A stretch of 42,235 nucleotides of DNA from Helicobacter aurati. GTDB taxonomy: Bacteria; Campylobacterota; Campylobacteria; Campylobacterales; Helicobacteraceae. The notes under the pieces are model-generated. The model was not told the DNA's origin. It saw only the letters and a list, made by a program, of their open reading frames with translations, and ran no database searches. This document shows, in pieces, positions 28,824 to 37,823 of the stretch. Both the position numbers and the translations under genes were made by a program. The DNA lies in NCBI RefSeq assembly GCF_003364265.1, contig NZ_NXLW01000018.1, positions 1 through 42,235 on the forward strand. The letters are read 5' to 3'. How positions within the stretch are numbered: the first letter of the stretch is position 1; each line of letters begins with the position of its first letter.

Positions 28824-30179
28824 TTAAGCAAGAATTGCTTGCAACATGTTGTTGATTGTTTGGGTATTGATATGGGAATGATGTAGGTTCTGATAATCTA
28901 AGAGAATATCAGGTAATTCATTAGAATCAATAAGATAATAGTTTTGAATGCAGGCAAATAATGTATGCTGATTAAAAATTTCTTTCCCGCTGATAAGAAT
29001 ATTATGAAACATTGCTGGTTCTAAAGGGTTATGCCCGCCAATAGATTCAAAACTACCACCTAATATCACTATATCACTGATTGCATAGAGATTGATGAGT
29101 TCGCCTAATGTATCGATAAGTAAAACTGGAGAGTGTAAGTCGTCCAAGAAAGAAGAGTGATTGATACATTGCGGATTATTAAGTGTTTGCGTCTTGTAAT
29201 TATCAATAGAATCTACATGTAAATTACTCCAACGTGTCGTTTCAAATTGTTTAAGGCAGAGGTTATAAACAAGCTCAAAACGTTCGGGATGACGAGGGGC
29301 AATAATAAGTAGGGGATTAGACGACTCTATGAAAGCATTATAAGGACACTGCAATGCTGGGTTCTCTTGATATTGTTGTGACATTGTGTCGTGATAGACA
29401 TTGTGGGGGGTAAATGTTTTGTGTTGTTTAGAATCTTTTGTTGGTTGATGATACTGTGCATGAAATTTTCTAAAGGATTCTAGGATAACTTCCTCTTCTT
29501 TAGCGTGCGTACTTGCAGCAAGTACAATCAGCCTTTTTGGTTTTATGTATAATGCTGTTGGTTGTATGGGCGTAAGAATCTTGATATTTCCAATAACATT
29601 GATATTTTTTGCGCAAAGACGTTGTAATCTTGCCGCATCGCGTGCGCTTTGTGCTAGTATAGAATCGACATAGAAAAAAAGACTGCGGTAAAATGTTTTA
29701 AGCTGTAAATATCGCTTAAAACTACGTCTTGAAATACGTGCATTAACAAGCTTTGTGTGTGCGTTCGTCTTTTTTGCATAATAAAAAAGCATTAACCATA
29801 GCTCTGCTTCGAATACCAAAAGCTTTTTACAAGTTGGCGCAACGAAAGGCAAAAAACTTTCGAAAGGTAGGTATTCAATGCAGACATTTTCTTTTGTTCC
29901 AAAGAGTTTATGTGCTTGGGCGAATCCCGTGTTAGTAATGACGCTTATGAATATGCGTTGATAGGCAGAGATAGAATCAATAATCGGGGCTAATGAATTG
30001 ACTTCCCCCAAGCTGCAAGCATGCAACCAAAAATCATAACGTTCCTTAGAATGATTTTTGGGAAATAAGAATCTTGCTTTTAAACTACACTTATATTTTG
30101 TCTTCAAAGAGAGAATAACGATAAACGGAAGAGCCGTAATATGCGCCAAACAAATCAAAATATAGTAAACAGGTATCAT
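28824..30179 (-). CDS. waaA: 3-deoxy-D-manno-octulosonic acid transferase
   Basis: A 451-aa KDO transferase linking KDO to lipid A precursor at the inner membrane. An N-terminal hydrophobic anchor (residues 2-25) precedes FWLHACSLGEVNSL, with the conserved catalytic Glu. FEAELWLMLF, GNIKI, LAASTHAKEEEVIL, IIAPRHPERF and GGSFESIGGHNPLEPA are family blocks. The middle contains an extra low-complexity stretch (about 245-275), which accounts for the slightly large size. No clear Shine-Dalgarno is seen. It lies 19 bases after the zinc-ribbon gene, as in the HP0957-HP0959 group. Confidence 0.93.
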   Translation of the reverse strand: MIPVYYILICLAHITALPFIVILSLKTKYKCSLKARFLFPKNHSKERYDFWLHACSLGEVNSLAPIIDSISAYQRIFISVITNTGFAQAHKLFGTKENVCIEYLPFESFLPFVAPTCKKLLVFEAELWLMLFYYAKKTNAHTKLVNARISRRSFKRYLQLKTFYRSLFFYVDSILAQSARDAARLQRLCAKNINVIGNIKILTPIQPTALYIKPKRLIVLAASTHAKEEEVILESFRKFHAQYHQPTKDSKQHKTFTPHNVYHDTMSQQYQENPALQCPYNAFIESSNPLLIIAPRHPERFELVYNLCLKQFETTRWSNLHVDSIDNYKTQTLNNPQCINHSSFLDDLHSPVLLIDTLGELINLYAISDIVILGGSFESIGGHNPLEPAMFHNILISGKEIFNQHTLFACIQNYYLIDSNELPDILLDYQNLHHSHINTQTINNMLQAILA

Positions 30180-30198
30180 TAAGATATTCTATTAATGA

Positions 30199-30996
30199 TT
30201 AGGAGTTCGTTCTTTCTTCTTGCGTTGTGTTGTTTGTTTCTTGAGATGCGGCATTATCATAAATTTCTTTATCATAGAGAATCCTACCGCAATGCGGGCA
30301 ATGTACAATTTCATACCCTTTGCGAATATCAATGAGGTTTTTTTCATTTAATCTAATAAAACATCCACCACAGGCATCTTTATAGAGGGAAATAACGCTA
30401 GTGTTGCCTGCCCATTTTCTGATTTTCTCATAAAGTCTTAGCAGGGTGGGTTCCATATCAAGAGCAATTTGCTGTCTCTTTACACTCACTTCGTCTTGGC
30501 TGTGTTTAATAGAGCTGATTTCATCATTAGAAGCTTCCTGTAAAGCGGTAATTTCTTGATTGGCTTGTTCAATATTAGAATCTAAAGTAATAATTTTTTG
30601 TTTGGCTTGTTCTACGAGAGATTCTATATTAGAAATTTCATTGTTAAATCCTAGAATCTTTTCGCGTAAAATATCCTCTTCCATACTAAGATTCTTAATT
30701 TCTTTTTCGCTTTTGCTATCTTTGAGTTTTTCTTGTACTTTTTCAATCTCCTTAGCAATCATCTCTAACTCTTCGTTGGTTTTAATCAGAAGCTCTTGTT
30801 TATCTTGTATCATTTGCTCTAATTCTTGCCTTTCCTTGACAAATTGGGCTTTCTCTTGTTCTTTTTTGTGAATCGGGGCTCTTTTTTCGTCAATTAAAGG
30901 ATTAAACTTTGAAACTTCCCAATCAAATTTATTCACTTCGATGAGCTTGTATAGATTCTTATTTTGTAAGCCTTCGTGTGGCGAGCTATTGTTCAT
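30199..30996 (-). CDS. Coiled-coil zinc-ribbon protein (HP0958/FlgZ-like)
   Basis: A 265-aa protein. Residues about 40-190 form a long Glu/Lys-rich coiled coil. The C-terminus has a four-cysteine zinc ribbon: ACGGCFIRL and VHCPHCGRILYD. H. pylori HP0958 has this layout, stabilises the flagellar sigma factor RpoN and binds flaA mRNA; the same role here is inferred from similarity and from the conserved neighbours waaA and nif3. The start ATG at 30996 has AAAGGAGAG. A C-terminal tail rich in Asn/Thr/Gln follows the ribbon. Confidence 0.88.
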   Translation of the reverse strand: MNNSSPHEGLQNKNLYKLIEVNKFDWEVSKFNPLIDEKRAPIHKKEQEKAQFVKERQELEQMIQDKQELLIKTNEELEMIAKEIEKVQEKLKDSKSEKEIKNLSMEEDILREKILGFNNEISNIESLVEQAKQKIITLDSNIEQANQEITALQEASNDEISSIKHSQDEVSVKRQQIALDMEPTLLRLYEKIRKWAGNTSVISLYKDACGGCFIRLNEKNLIDIRKGYEIVHCPHCGRILYDKEIYDNAASQETNNTTQEERTNS

Positions 30997-31013
30997 TTGT
31001 CTCTCCTTTCAAA

Positions 31014-31772
31014 TCAAATATAGCAAAAGGGGTTATGCGAGTCTGTAATTATAGCTTGAATATTGTTTTTTTGTAAAGTTTTTGCGAGCAGTGTTGCAAA
31101 GATACGTTCGCTCTCAAAGTGTGGCACATCGATAAAACTAATTCCGTTGCTATTGGCAATCATGGCGTCATGGTATTTTATATCTCCTGTAATAATGCAA
31201 TCATTTCTACTTGCAAGACAATGCGATTCTGCATTACTTCCACAAGTAATAAAGAGTTTAGAATGACCCCCTAAGGAATCTGCACCTTTCGAATAGCGCA
31301 AGGTATCAAGATTAAGTACATGTTTAATGTGCGTTGCTAAAGAATCTAACGTAATATTATGTGTTGTAGTGTTGTTATAAATCAAACTAAACTCCTTGTT
31401 AGATTCTAAAGTAAATCCTAATTTATCTAGCCGCAATGAATCGGCGAAAGCTTGATTGAGATGTGTTGTATCAAAATTAGTGTGCATAGCAATTACGGCG
31501 ATTTTCTTTTGCAAACATTTTGCAATAAGATTACTTGGATAGGTGTCTAAATGCAAAGTTTTTAATGGCTTAAAAATAACGGGATGATGTACGATAAGCA
31601 AGCTTGATTCACTAAGGAAATCTAACACTTGCCAATCGAGTTCAAGGCTAATGTAGATTTGCTTACATGGCATAGCAAAGCTGCCTATATTTAAGCCAGA
31701 ATTATCCCATGTAGCCTGCAATGTAAAGGGGCTTATTGTGTTGAGTATCGCATATATATCTGCCACATTCAT
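31014..31772 (-). CDS. Nif3-like dinuclear metal-centre protein
   Basis: A 252-aa protein of the Nif3/YbgI/DUF34 family. Metal-site blocks LLIVHHPVIFKPL and AVIAMHTNFDTTHLNQAFAD are near the N-terminus, and FIDVPHFESERIF is at the C-terminal side. I chose ATG 31772 (MNVADIYAIL), which has AAGG six bases upstream and matches family starts. An in-frame TTG at 31808 would overlap the prs stop and add 12 residues. Function in this family is unsettled, with annotations as a GTP cyclohydrolase-like protein weakly supported. It lies between prs and the zinc-ribbon gene. Confidence 0.85.
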   Translation of the reverse strand: MNVADIYAILNTISPFTLQATWDNSGLNIGSFAMPCKQIYISLELDWQVLDFLSESSLLIVHHPVIFKPLKTLHLDTYPSNLIAKCLQKKIAVIAMHTNFDTTHLNQAFADSLRLDKLGFTLESNKEFSLIYNNTTTHNITLDSLATHIKHVLNLDTLRYSKGADSLGGHSKLFITCGSNAESHCLASRNDCIITGDIKYHDAMIANSNGISFIDVPHFESERIFATLLAKTLQKNNIQAIITDSHNPFCYI

Positions 31773-31804
31773 GCAATGCCTTATGATTTTAGTCTCAATA
31801 TTGG

Positions 31805-32734
31805 TCAAATAAATAAAGAATTGACGCTTTCATTATGATAAATCCTACGTACAACTTCTGCGAATAGTGGTGCAACGCTAAGAATTTGAATCTTTGGACT
31901 TTGTGTATGTAGAGGGATAGAATTGCTTAGGACAACCTCATCTAATACGCTCTTGTTGATTCTATTGTATGCTTCGCCGCTTAACACAGCATGCGTGCCT
32001 ATTGCCATAACGCTACTCGCACCTCTTTCTTTTAAGACATGAGCGGCTTTGCACATAGTTCCTGCAGTATCTATCATATCATCAATCAGAATCACGTCTT
32101 TATCGTGTACATTCCCAATGATATTCATTACTTCACTTACATTTGCTTGTTCTCGTTTTTTATCAACAATTACTAGGTCAAGCCCTAGTTGATTGGCAAA
32201 ATATCTTGCTCTGGATACTCCACCAATATCGGGACTAGCAATAATAGGGTTGCGTAGATTCTTGTGTCGTACATAATCACGAAAAATAATAGCCCCATAG
32301 AGATTATCCACAGGAATATCAAAGAATCCTTGAATCTGCCCCGCGTGTAAATCCATTGTAATAATACGATCAACGCCGGCACTTTGTATAAGGTTTGCTA
32401 CGAGTTTGGCAGTTATAGGAACGCGCGGAGCAGCTTTTCTATCTTGTCTAGCATAACCAAAATAAGGAATAATCGCATTAATAGAATTTGCGCTACTACG
32501 TTTAAAGGCATCAACCATAATTAATAATTCCATTAAATTATCATTAGTGGGGGCGCAAGTAGGCTGCACGATAAAGACATCTTTGCCTCGTACAGATTCA
32601 CTAATTTGGACATTAATTTCGCCATCGCTAAAACGCGTTAAGACAGTCTTGGAGAGAGCACAATCAAGATTGGATGCTAATTCTTTGCTAAATTCTGGGT
32701 GCGCATTGCCTGTAAAGATTTTAAAGCCTTTCAC
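31805..32734 (-). CDS. prs: Ribose-phosphate pyrophosphokinase
   Basis: A 309-aa PRPP synthase making phosphoribosyl pyrophosphate from ribose 5-phosphate and ATP for nucleotide, histidine and NAD synthesis. Conserved blocks: FSDGEINVQI, the ATP/flexible loop YFGYARQDRKAAPR, ITMDLHAGQIQGFF, and the PRPP loop DVILIDDMIDTAGTM. The start is GTG at 32734 with AAGGA eight bases upstream. It is divergent from rpoZ. Confidence 0.96.
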   Translation of the reverse strand: MKGFKIFTGNAHPEFSKELASNLDCALSKTVLTRFSDGEINVQISESVRGKDVFIVQPTCAPTNDNLMELLIMVDAFKRSSANSINAIIPYFGYARQDRKAAPRVPITAKLVANLIQSAGVDRIITMDLHAGQIQGFFDIPVDNLYGAIIFRDYVRHKNLRNPIIASPDIGGVSRARYFANQLGLDLVIVDKKREQANVSEVMNIIGNVHDKDVILIDDMIDTAGTMCKAAHVLKERGASSVMAIGTHAVLSGEAYNRINKSVLDEVVLSNSIPLHTQSPKIQILSVAPLFAEVVRRIYHNESVNSLFI

Positions 32735-32834
32735 TCTATGGTTCCTTATATAAACTAGCCTCTGATTGTAGCACGGTATCCCTTAAAATCTTATAGCAAA
32801 TAATAATTTTCTACTAAAACTTTGTCTTTTGCGA

Positions 32835-32840
32835 TATAAT
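32835..32840 (+). promoter_or_regulatory. Promoter of rpoZ (TATAAT)
   Basis: A perfect TATAAT, 35 bases upstream of the rpoZ start, within the 141-bp divergent gap to prs, preceded by T-rich DNA typical of Helicobacter vegetative promoters. Confidence 0.6.
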
Positions 32841-32875
32841 AGCCCTTTAATTTTTGGCTAGTGGAGTATTAAATT

Positions 32876-33094
32876 ATGCGAATAGAACAAATTATTTCAA
32901 AAGCCTTAGAGCGAACAGACAATGATAGATATAAACTTTCTGTATTGGTTTTTTCTCGTGTTAAAGAATTAAGCAACGGCGATAAGCCTTTAATTGTCTG
33001 TTCTGAAGAATATCTTAAAAAGATGGAGCTATCCGATATTGCATTACAAGAAATTGCTGAAGGAAAAATAACTTTAGCACAAAATAGCTTCTAA
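32876..33094 (+). CDS. rpoZ: RNA polymerase omega subunit
   Basis: A 72-aa protein matching the omega subunit that stabilises RNA polymerase: MRIEQIISKALERTDNDRYKL and a short C-terminal helix IALQEIAEGKI. It has GGAG nine bases before the ATG. It precedes spoT, as in HP0776-HP0775. Omega forms part of the ppGpp site in E. coli, which fits this pairing. Confidence 0.92.
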   Translation: MRIEQIISKALERTDNDRYKLSVLVFSRVKELSNGDKPLIVCSEEYLKKMELSDIALQEIAEGKITLAQNSF

Positions 33095-33242
33095 ATATTT
33101 TAGAAGGGAGAAGTTCTTGATAAAGCCTGATAAGATACACAATTATTCAAACGTGTTAATCTAAACAATAGCATTGTCAGGACTTTCACACAGCAAAGGA
33201 TTCCATTTATTTCTCAATACGTTTGGATTCTAAACAATTTCA

Positions 33243-35405
33243 ATGACAAGGTTTAAGGTGGAACTCTTTACAACTCTTTCTGAAATCAATTCTGTTGATG
33301 CCGCCCTTTCTCAATTGCATTCTCTCAAACCTCCTACACCAAAGATTTTGCAAGCCATAGAAGATGCGCAAAAGTTTCATATCGGGCAGTTAAGAAGAAG
33401 CGGTATTCCCTATGTTGTCCATCCTATTTGTGTGGCTTGTATTGTTGCTTATTATGGTGGGGACGAATCAATGATTTGTGCAGCTTTATTGCATGATGTT
33501 GTAGAAGATACGCTCTGTGAAATTGATTATATTTATACGAAATACGGGGATTCTGTAGGCAAACTTGTTGATGCTTTAACAAAAATTGTTGAAATTCGCA
33601 ATGAAGAATTGCCTTCCGCTACAAGCAATGAAAAGTTAGCTGCCCAAGCCCTTTCATTTCGGAAGATTTTACTTGCGAGCGTTGATGATGCAAGAGCTTT
33701 AGTTGTCAAAATTAGTGATAGAATGCACAATATGCTTACCCTTGATGCTCTTAGCACTAAAAAGCAGATGCGCATCGCCGAAGAAACTTTGGTGGTTTAT
33801 GCTCCTATTGCCCATAGGCTTGGAATCTCGTCGCTAAAAAATGAATTAGAAGATAAAAGTTTCTATTACTACTATTCGGGCGAATATAATAAGATTCAAG
33901 ATTATATAAACAATGAAAAACAGAATCTTGGGCTAAAGTTAAATCATTTTAGGGATAAGATAAGTACATTATTGCTTAATAATGGTTTTTTACGTGATAG
34001 CTTTGAAATTCAAGGTCGAGTGAAACGACCGTACTCTATTTATCTAAAAATGCAGAGAAAGGGTATTAGCATTGATGAAATGCTAGATTTATTGGCTATA
34101 CGAATTATTGTGAAAACATCACTTGATTGCTACCGAGCATTAGGGATTGTGCATTTAAACTTTAAGCCTATTCCTTCGCGTTTGAAAGATTATATTGCTT
34201 TACCAAAGGAAAATGGGTATCAGACTATACATACAACCGTATTTGACGAAGGGGCAGTTTTTGAAGTGCAGCTTCGCACATTTGACATGCACAAAAGCGC
34301 AGAGTTCGGGGTAGCTGCTCATTGGAAATATAAAAGCGGTGGAATTGCCCCCAATACGGAATGGTTGAAAAATATGCAATATGGAGACAATACTATCGAG
34401 GAATTTTATGAGTTAGCAAAAAATGATTTATACAGCGAAGATATTGTTGTATTTTCTCCTAAAGGAAAAACTTTCAACTTGCCTGTGGGTTCTGTTGTGC
34501 TTGATTTTGCCTATGCTGTGCATAGTGGGCTAGGAGATAAAGCTAAAACAGCCTATGTTAATCATCAGCAAGTGTCCTTGTTACAAAAACTTAAAAGCGG
34601 TGATATTGTGCATATCGTTACAAGTCCACAAGCAGAAACACGTTGCGCATGGATAGATTCTGTGAAAACATCTAAGGCTAAAACGCATATGCGCACAAGG
34701 TGCAACAACAAGATGAAGGAAATTGATAAAAAGGTTGCATTCAATATTCTTAGTACGATTTTTGAAAAAGAGCACAAGATGTTTTATGATTTTGTTGCAA
34801 AGCATAATCTTGAAGATAAAATCGAACGTGCCGCAACGGATTTAGTGTTCTTGAAAGATATTAAGAATCAAATCAAGAGAGAACATAATATTGACAATAA
34901 CTTTTTTGCAATGCTACGTTTTAAAACCGTCAAACTCAAGCCGTTACAATTTGATAGTTTAGTTATTTACACTAATCGCAATATTAACGAAGCCCTTTTT
35001 GATTCATGCTGCCACCCAAAGTATGGTGATTCTATTGTTGCAATAAAAAAGGGGCAAAAAGCTATCGTACATCACAAGCTTTGTGAAAGCGCAAATCAAG
35101 AAATTAACAATGGCGATAACCAACTTTTTATCAAATGGACAAAAAATACTAAATCTCGATTTAAAATTATTGTGAAGCTTGAAGACAAGAAAGGGGCTAT
35201 GGCGACGTTCCTCTCTGTGCTTGCTAAATATCAATATAATGTAATTAGCATTTCCTATGATAGTTATAAAAATACTTTTTCGCCATTATGTAGGGTACTT
35301 GTAGAATCTGATAATAGTGATAGCAAATTTTTGCACGATGTAATTAAGAATAAATTTAATATTACTGAGATTTCTAGTTTAAAAGATGCCTATCAAGGTT
35401 CATGA
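33243..35405 (+). CDS. spoT: Bifunctional (p)ppGpp synthetase/hydrolase
   Basis: A 720-aa RelA/SpoT homologue, probably the only long one, as usual in epsilon-proteobacteria. Hydrolase HD domain: LLHDVVEDT with His84-Asp85. Synthetase: GRVKRPYSIYLKMQRKG, LLAIRIIV and ENGYQTIHTTVF. A TGS domain (VVFSPKGKTFNLPVGSVVLDFAYAVH) and a C-terminal ACT domain (FKIIVKLEDKKGAMATFLSVLA) follow. No Shine-Dalgarno precedes ATG 33243; GTG 33258 in frame has AAGG six bases upstream and could be used. The 148-bp gap before it holds no gene. Confidence 0.95.
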   Translation: MTRFKVELFTTLSEINSVDAALSQLHSLKPPTPKILQAIEDAQKFHIGQLRRSGIPYVVHPICVACIVAYYGGDESMICAALLHDVVEDTLCEIDYIYTKYGDSVGKLVDALTKIVEIRNEELPSATSNEKLAAQALSFRKILLASVDDARALVVKISDRMHNMLTLDALSTKKQMRIAEETLVVYAPIAHRLGISSLKNELEDKSFYYYYSGEYNKIQDYINNEKQNLGLKLNHFRDKISTLLLNNGFLRDSFEIQGRVKRPYSIYLKMQRKGISIDEMLDLLAIRIIVKTSLDCYRALGIVHLNFKPIPSRLKDYIALPKENGYQTIHTTVFDEGAVFEVQLRTFDMHKSAEFGVAAHWKYKSGGIAPNTEWLKNMQYGDNTIEEFYELAKNDLYSEDIVVFSPKGKTFNLPVGSVVLDFAYAVHSGLGDKAKTAYVNHQQVSLLQKLKSGDIVHIVTSPQAETRCAWIDSVKTSKAKTHMRTRCNNKMKEIDKKVAFNILSTIFEKEHKMFYDFVAKHNLEDKIERAATDLVFLKDIKNQIKREHNIDNNFFAMLRFKTVKLKPLQFDSLVIYTNRNINEALFDSCCHPKYGDSIVAIKKGQKAIVHHKLCESANQEINNGDNQLFIKWTKNTKSRFKIIVKLEDKKGAMATFLSVLAKYQYNVISISYDSYKNTFSPLCRVLVESDNSDSKFLHDVIKNKFNITEISSLKDAYQGS

Positions 35406-35448
35406 TACCTGAATATGCCACAGCAAATTTCTAGTTTTAAGGATAAAA

Positions 35449-36687
35449 ATGAAATCAAACCAAGATACTGCTTTGCAACACAAAATTCAAGAAGCGATGA
35501 TTGAGATTCAAAGAGGTTGTGTAGAGTTTATTGGAAAAGAGTATATTGAATCTCTCGTTGCTAGATTCTATCAGACAGGCGAAAGGTTTATAGTCAAAGC
35601 CGGGTTTGATCCTACAGCACCTGATTTACATTTAGGGCATTCCGTATTGCTAAGAAAGTTAGCCACCTTTCAGCAATTTGGTGGGCGAGTAAAGTTTTTG
35701 ATAGGAGATTTTACAGCAACAATAGGCGATCCATCAGGCAAAAAAGAAACAAGAAAGACTCTGACTTTTGAAGAGGTTGCGGAGAATGCAAAGACCTATG
35801 AAATGCAGGTTTTTAAGATTCTCGATACGCAACTTACAGATATATGTTTTAATAGCAAATGGTTGGGTAGCTTGGGTAGTGCTGGTATGATGCAACTTAC
35901 AGCACAATATTCAGTAGCGCGTATGATGGAAAGAGATGATTTTGCAAAAAGATTCAAAGAAAATCTACCTATATCTATTGTTGAATTTATGTATCCATTA
36001 TTACAAGGATATGATTCGGTAGCCCTTAATTGTGATATTGAGTTAGGTGGCAATGACCAAAAATTTAACTTGCTTGTAGGACGTGCCTTGCAACGTTCTT
36101 ATGGCTGCGGAAAGGAACAAAGTGTCCTTACCATGCCACTACTTGAGGGGTTAGATGGTATACATAAGATGAGCAAAAGCCTTAATAATTATATTGGTGT
36201 TATTGAAGAAGCAAAAAGCATGTATGCAAAAATTCTTAGCATTTCAGATGTATTAATGTGGCGTTATTACGAATTGATGAGTATAAAAAGTTCAAAAGAA
36301 ATAACAGTATTAAAAGATAGTGTGGCTAATAATTCCTTGCATCCTAAGGCGGCAAAAGAAGCATTGGCATTGGAGATAACAACGGTTTTTCACAATGCAG
36401 AACTTGCGCGAGAAGCACAAGAAGAATTTCAGCACATTTTTCATCAGAAAGGAATCCCTCATGATATAGATTCTATTAATGTACAAGTTGGTACTTGGAT
36501 ATGTAAAGTCTTGTTAGACTTAGGTTTTTCTCCATCTAGTTCGCAGGCAAGGCGAGATATTAAGGCTGGAGCATTACAAATCAACGAAGAAAAAATGCAA
36601 GACGAAAGTTTTGTATTTTCCCAAAGAGGACAATATGTTATAAAATTAGGCAAACGAAAATTTGCTAAAATTATTGTTACAGATTAG
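35449..36687 (+). CDS. tyrS: Tyrosyl-tRNA synthetase
   Basis: A 412-aa class I synthetase charging tRNA-Tyr. HLGH (61-64) is the HIGH motif and KMSKS is at 240-244, with FDPTAPDLHLGH and QGYDSVALNCDIELGGNDQ as tyrosine-site blocks. A C-terminal S4-like RNA-binding domain (SSSQARRDIKAGALQINEE) completes it. The start ATG at 35449 follows AAGGA. It follows spoT by 43 bases. Confidence 0.96.
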   Translation: MKSNQDTALQHKIQEAMIEIQRGCVEFIGKEYIESLVARFYQTGERFIVKAGFDPTAPDLHLGHSVLLRKLATFQQFGGRVKFLIGDFTATIGDPSGKKETRKTLTFEEVAENAKTYEMQVFKILDTQLTDICFNSKWLGSLGSAGMMQLTAQYSVARMMERDDFAKRFKENLPISIVEFMYPLLQGYDSVALNCDIELGGNDQKFNLLVGRALQRSYGCGKEQSVLTMPLLEGLDGIHKMSKSLNNYIGVIEEAKSMYAKILSISDVLMWRYYELMSIKSSKEITVLKDSVANNSLHPKAAKEALALEITTVFHNAELAREAQEEFQHIFHQKGIPHDIDSINVQVGTWICKVLLDLGFSPSSSQARRDIKAGALQINEEKMQDESFVFSQRGQYVIKLGKRKFAKIIVTD

Positions 36688-36721
36688 TCGCGCAAACAAT
36701 ATAGTTTATATAAGGTAGATA

Positions 36722-37813
36722 ATGAAGCAATTATTCCAAAGTTTAAAAATAGGTAAATATACAATTAAATATCCAATTTTTCAAGGTGGCATGGGTGTAG
36801 GCATTAGCTGGGATAGGTTAGCTGGCAATGTATCCAAGGAAGGCTGTTTGGGTATTATTTCTGCAGTTGGAACAGGATATTATAAAAACATGCAATTTGT
36901 AGAAAGAATCCTTTCAAGCAAACCATTAGAGGCTATTAATTTTTATAGTAAAAATGCTCTTAATGAAATCTTTAAAAATGCAAGAAAAATTTGCGGAAAC
37001 AATCCTTTAGGTAGCAATATTCTCTATGCTATCAATGATTATGGCAGAGTAGTTAGAGATGCTTGTGAAGCCGGCGCAAATATGATTATTTCTGGAGCGG
37101 GATTGCCTACAAATATGCCTGAATTTACTAAGAATTTCCCAGAGGTTGCGCTTATTCCCATTGTTTCTTCAGCAAGGGCACTAAGGATTATATGTAAGAG
37201 ATGGAGTGAGAGATATAAACGTGTCCCTGATGCAGTTGTTGTAGAGGGACCATTAAGTGGCGGACATCAAGGATTTAAATATGAAGATTGTTTTAAAGAA
37301 GAATATCAATTAGAGAATCTTGTTCCAAAAATTGCCGAAGAAGCTAGACAATGGGGAAATTTCCCCGTTATTGCAGCAGGAGGAGTATGGGATAGAGGAG
37401 ATATCGATACGATGCTTGCCCTTGGGGCAAGTGGTGTGCAAATGGGGACAAGATTCTTAGGTACTTATGAGTGCGATGCGCAAGCTTATAGAGATATTAT
37501 GCCTAGCATTAGACAAGAAGATATTGAATTAGTCAAATCTCCCGTCGGATTTCCTGCAAGAGCCTTGAAGATAGGTGTTCTTGAGCGATTAAGAGAGGGG
37601 AATGCACCCAAAATCAAATGTATTAGCAATTGTGTTTCTCCTTGTCATAGAGGCGAAGAAGCAAAGAAAGTTGGCTATTGTATAGCTGATAGTTTAGGTA
37701 AAGGACACTTGGGGGATAGAAGAGAGGGGTTATATTTTAGCGGAGCAAATGGCTATCGCATTAATAAAATTATGTATGTAAAAGAACTTATTGATGAATT
37801 GACTCGACGTTAA
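36722..37813 (+). CDS. Nitronate monooxygenase-family flavoprotein
   Basis: A 363-aa TIM-barrel protein of the 2-nitropropane dioxygenase/nitronate monooxygenase type (HP0773-like). FMN-binding type blocks: YPIFQGGMGVGIS at the start, NMIISGAGLP, VVEGPLSGGHQG and FPVIAAGGVWDRGDIDTMLALGASGVQMGTRF. A cysteine-bearing C-terminal part (CISNCVSPCHRG) is present. It may detoxify nitronates or act as an enoyl reductase-like enzyme; the substrate is not set by sequence. SD AAGG lies seven bases before ATG. It lies between tyrS and the amidase. Confidence 0.88.
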   Translation: MKQLFQSLKIGKYTIKYPIFQGGMGVGISWDRLAGNVSKEGCLGIISAVGTGYYKNMQFVERILSSKPLEAINFYSKNALNEIFKNARKICGNNPLGSNILYAINDYGRVVRDACEAGANMIISGAGLPTNMPEFTKNFPEVALIPIVSSARALRIICKRWSERYKRVPDAVVVEGPLSGGHQGFKYEDCFKEEYQLENLVPKIAEEARQWGNFPVIAAGGVWDRGDIDTMLALGASGVQMGTRFLGTYECDAQAYRDIMPSIRQEDIELVKSPVGFPARALKIGVLERLREGNAPKIKCISNCVSPCHRGEEAKKVGYCIADSLGKGHLGDRREGLYFSGANGYRINKIMYVKELIDELTRR

Positions 37814-37823
37814 GTGAGAATTT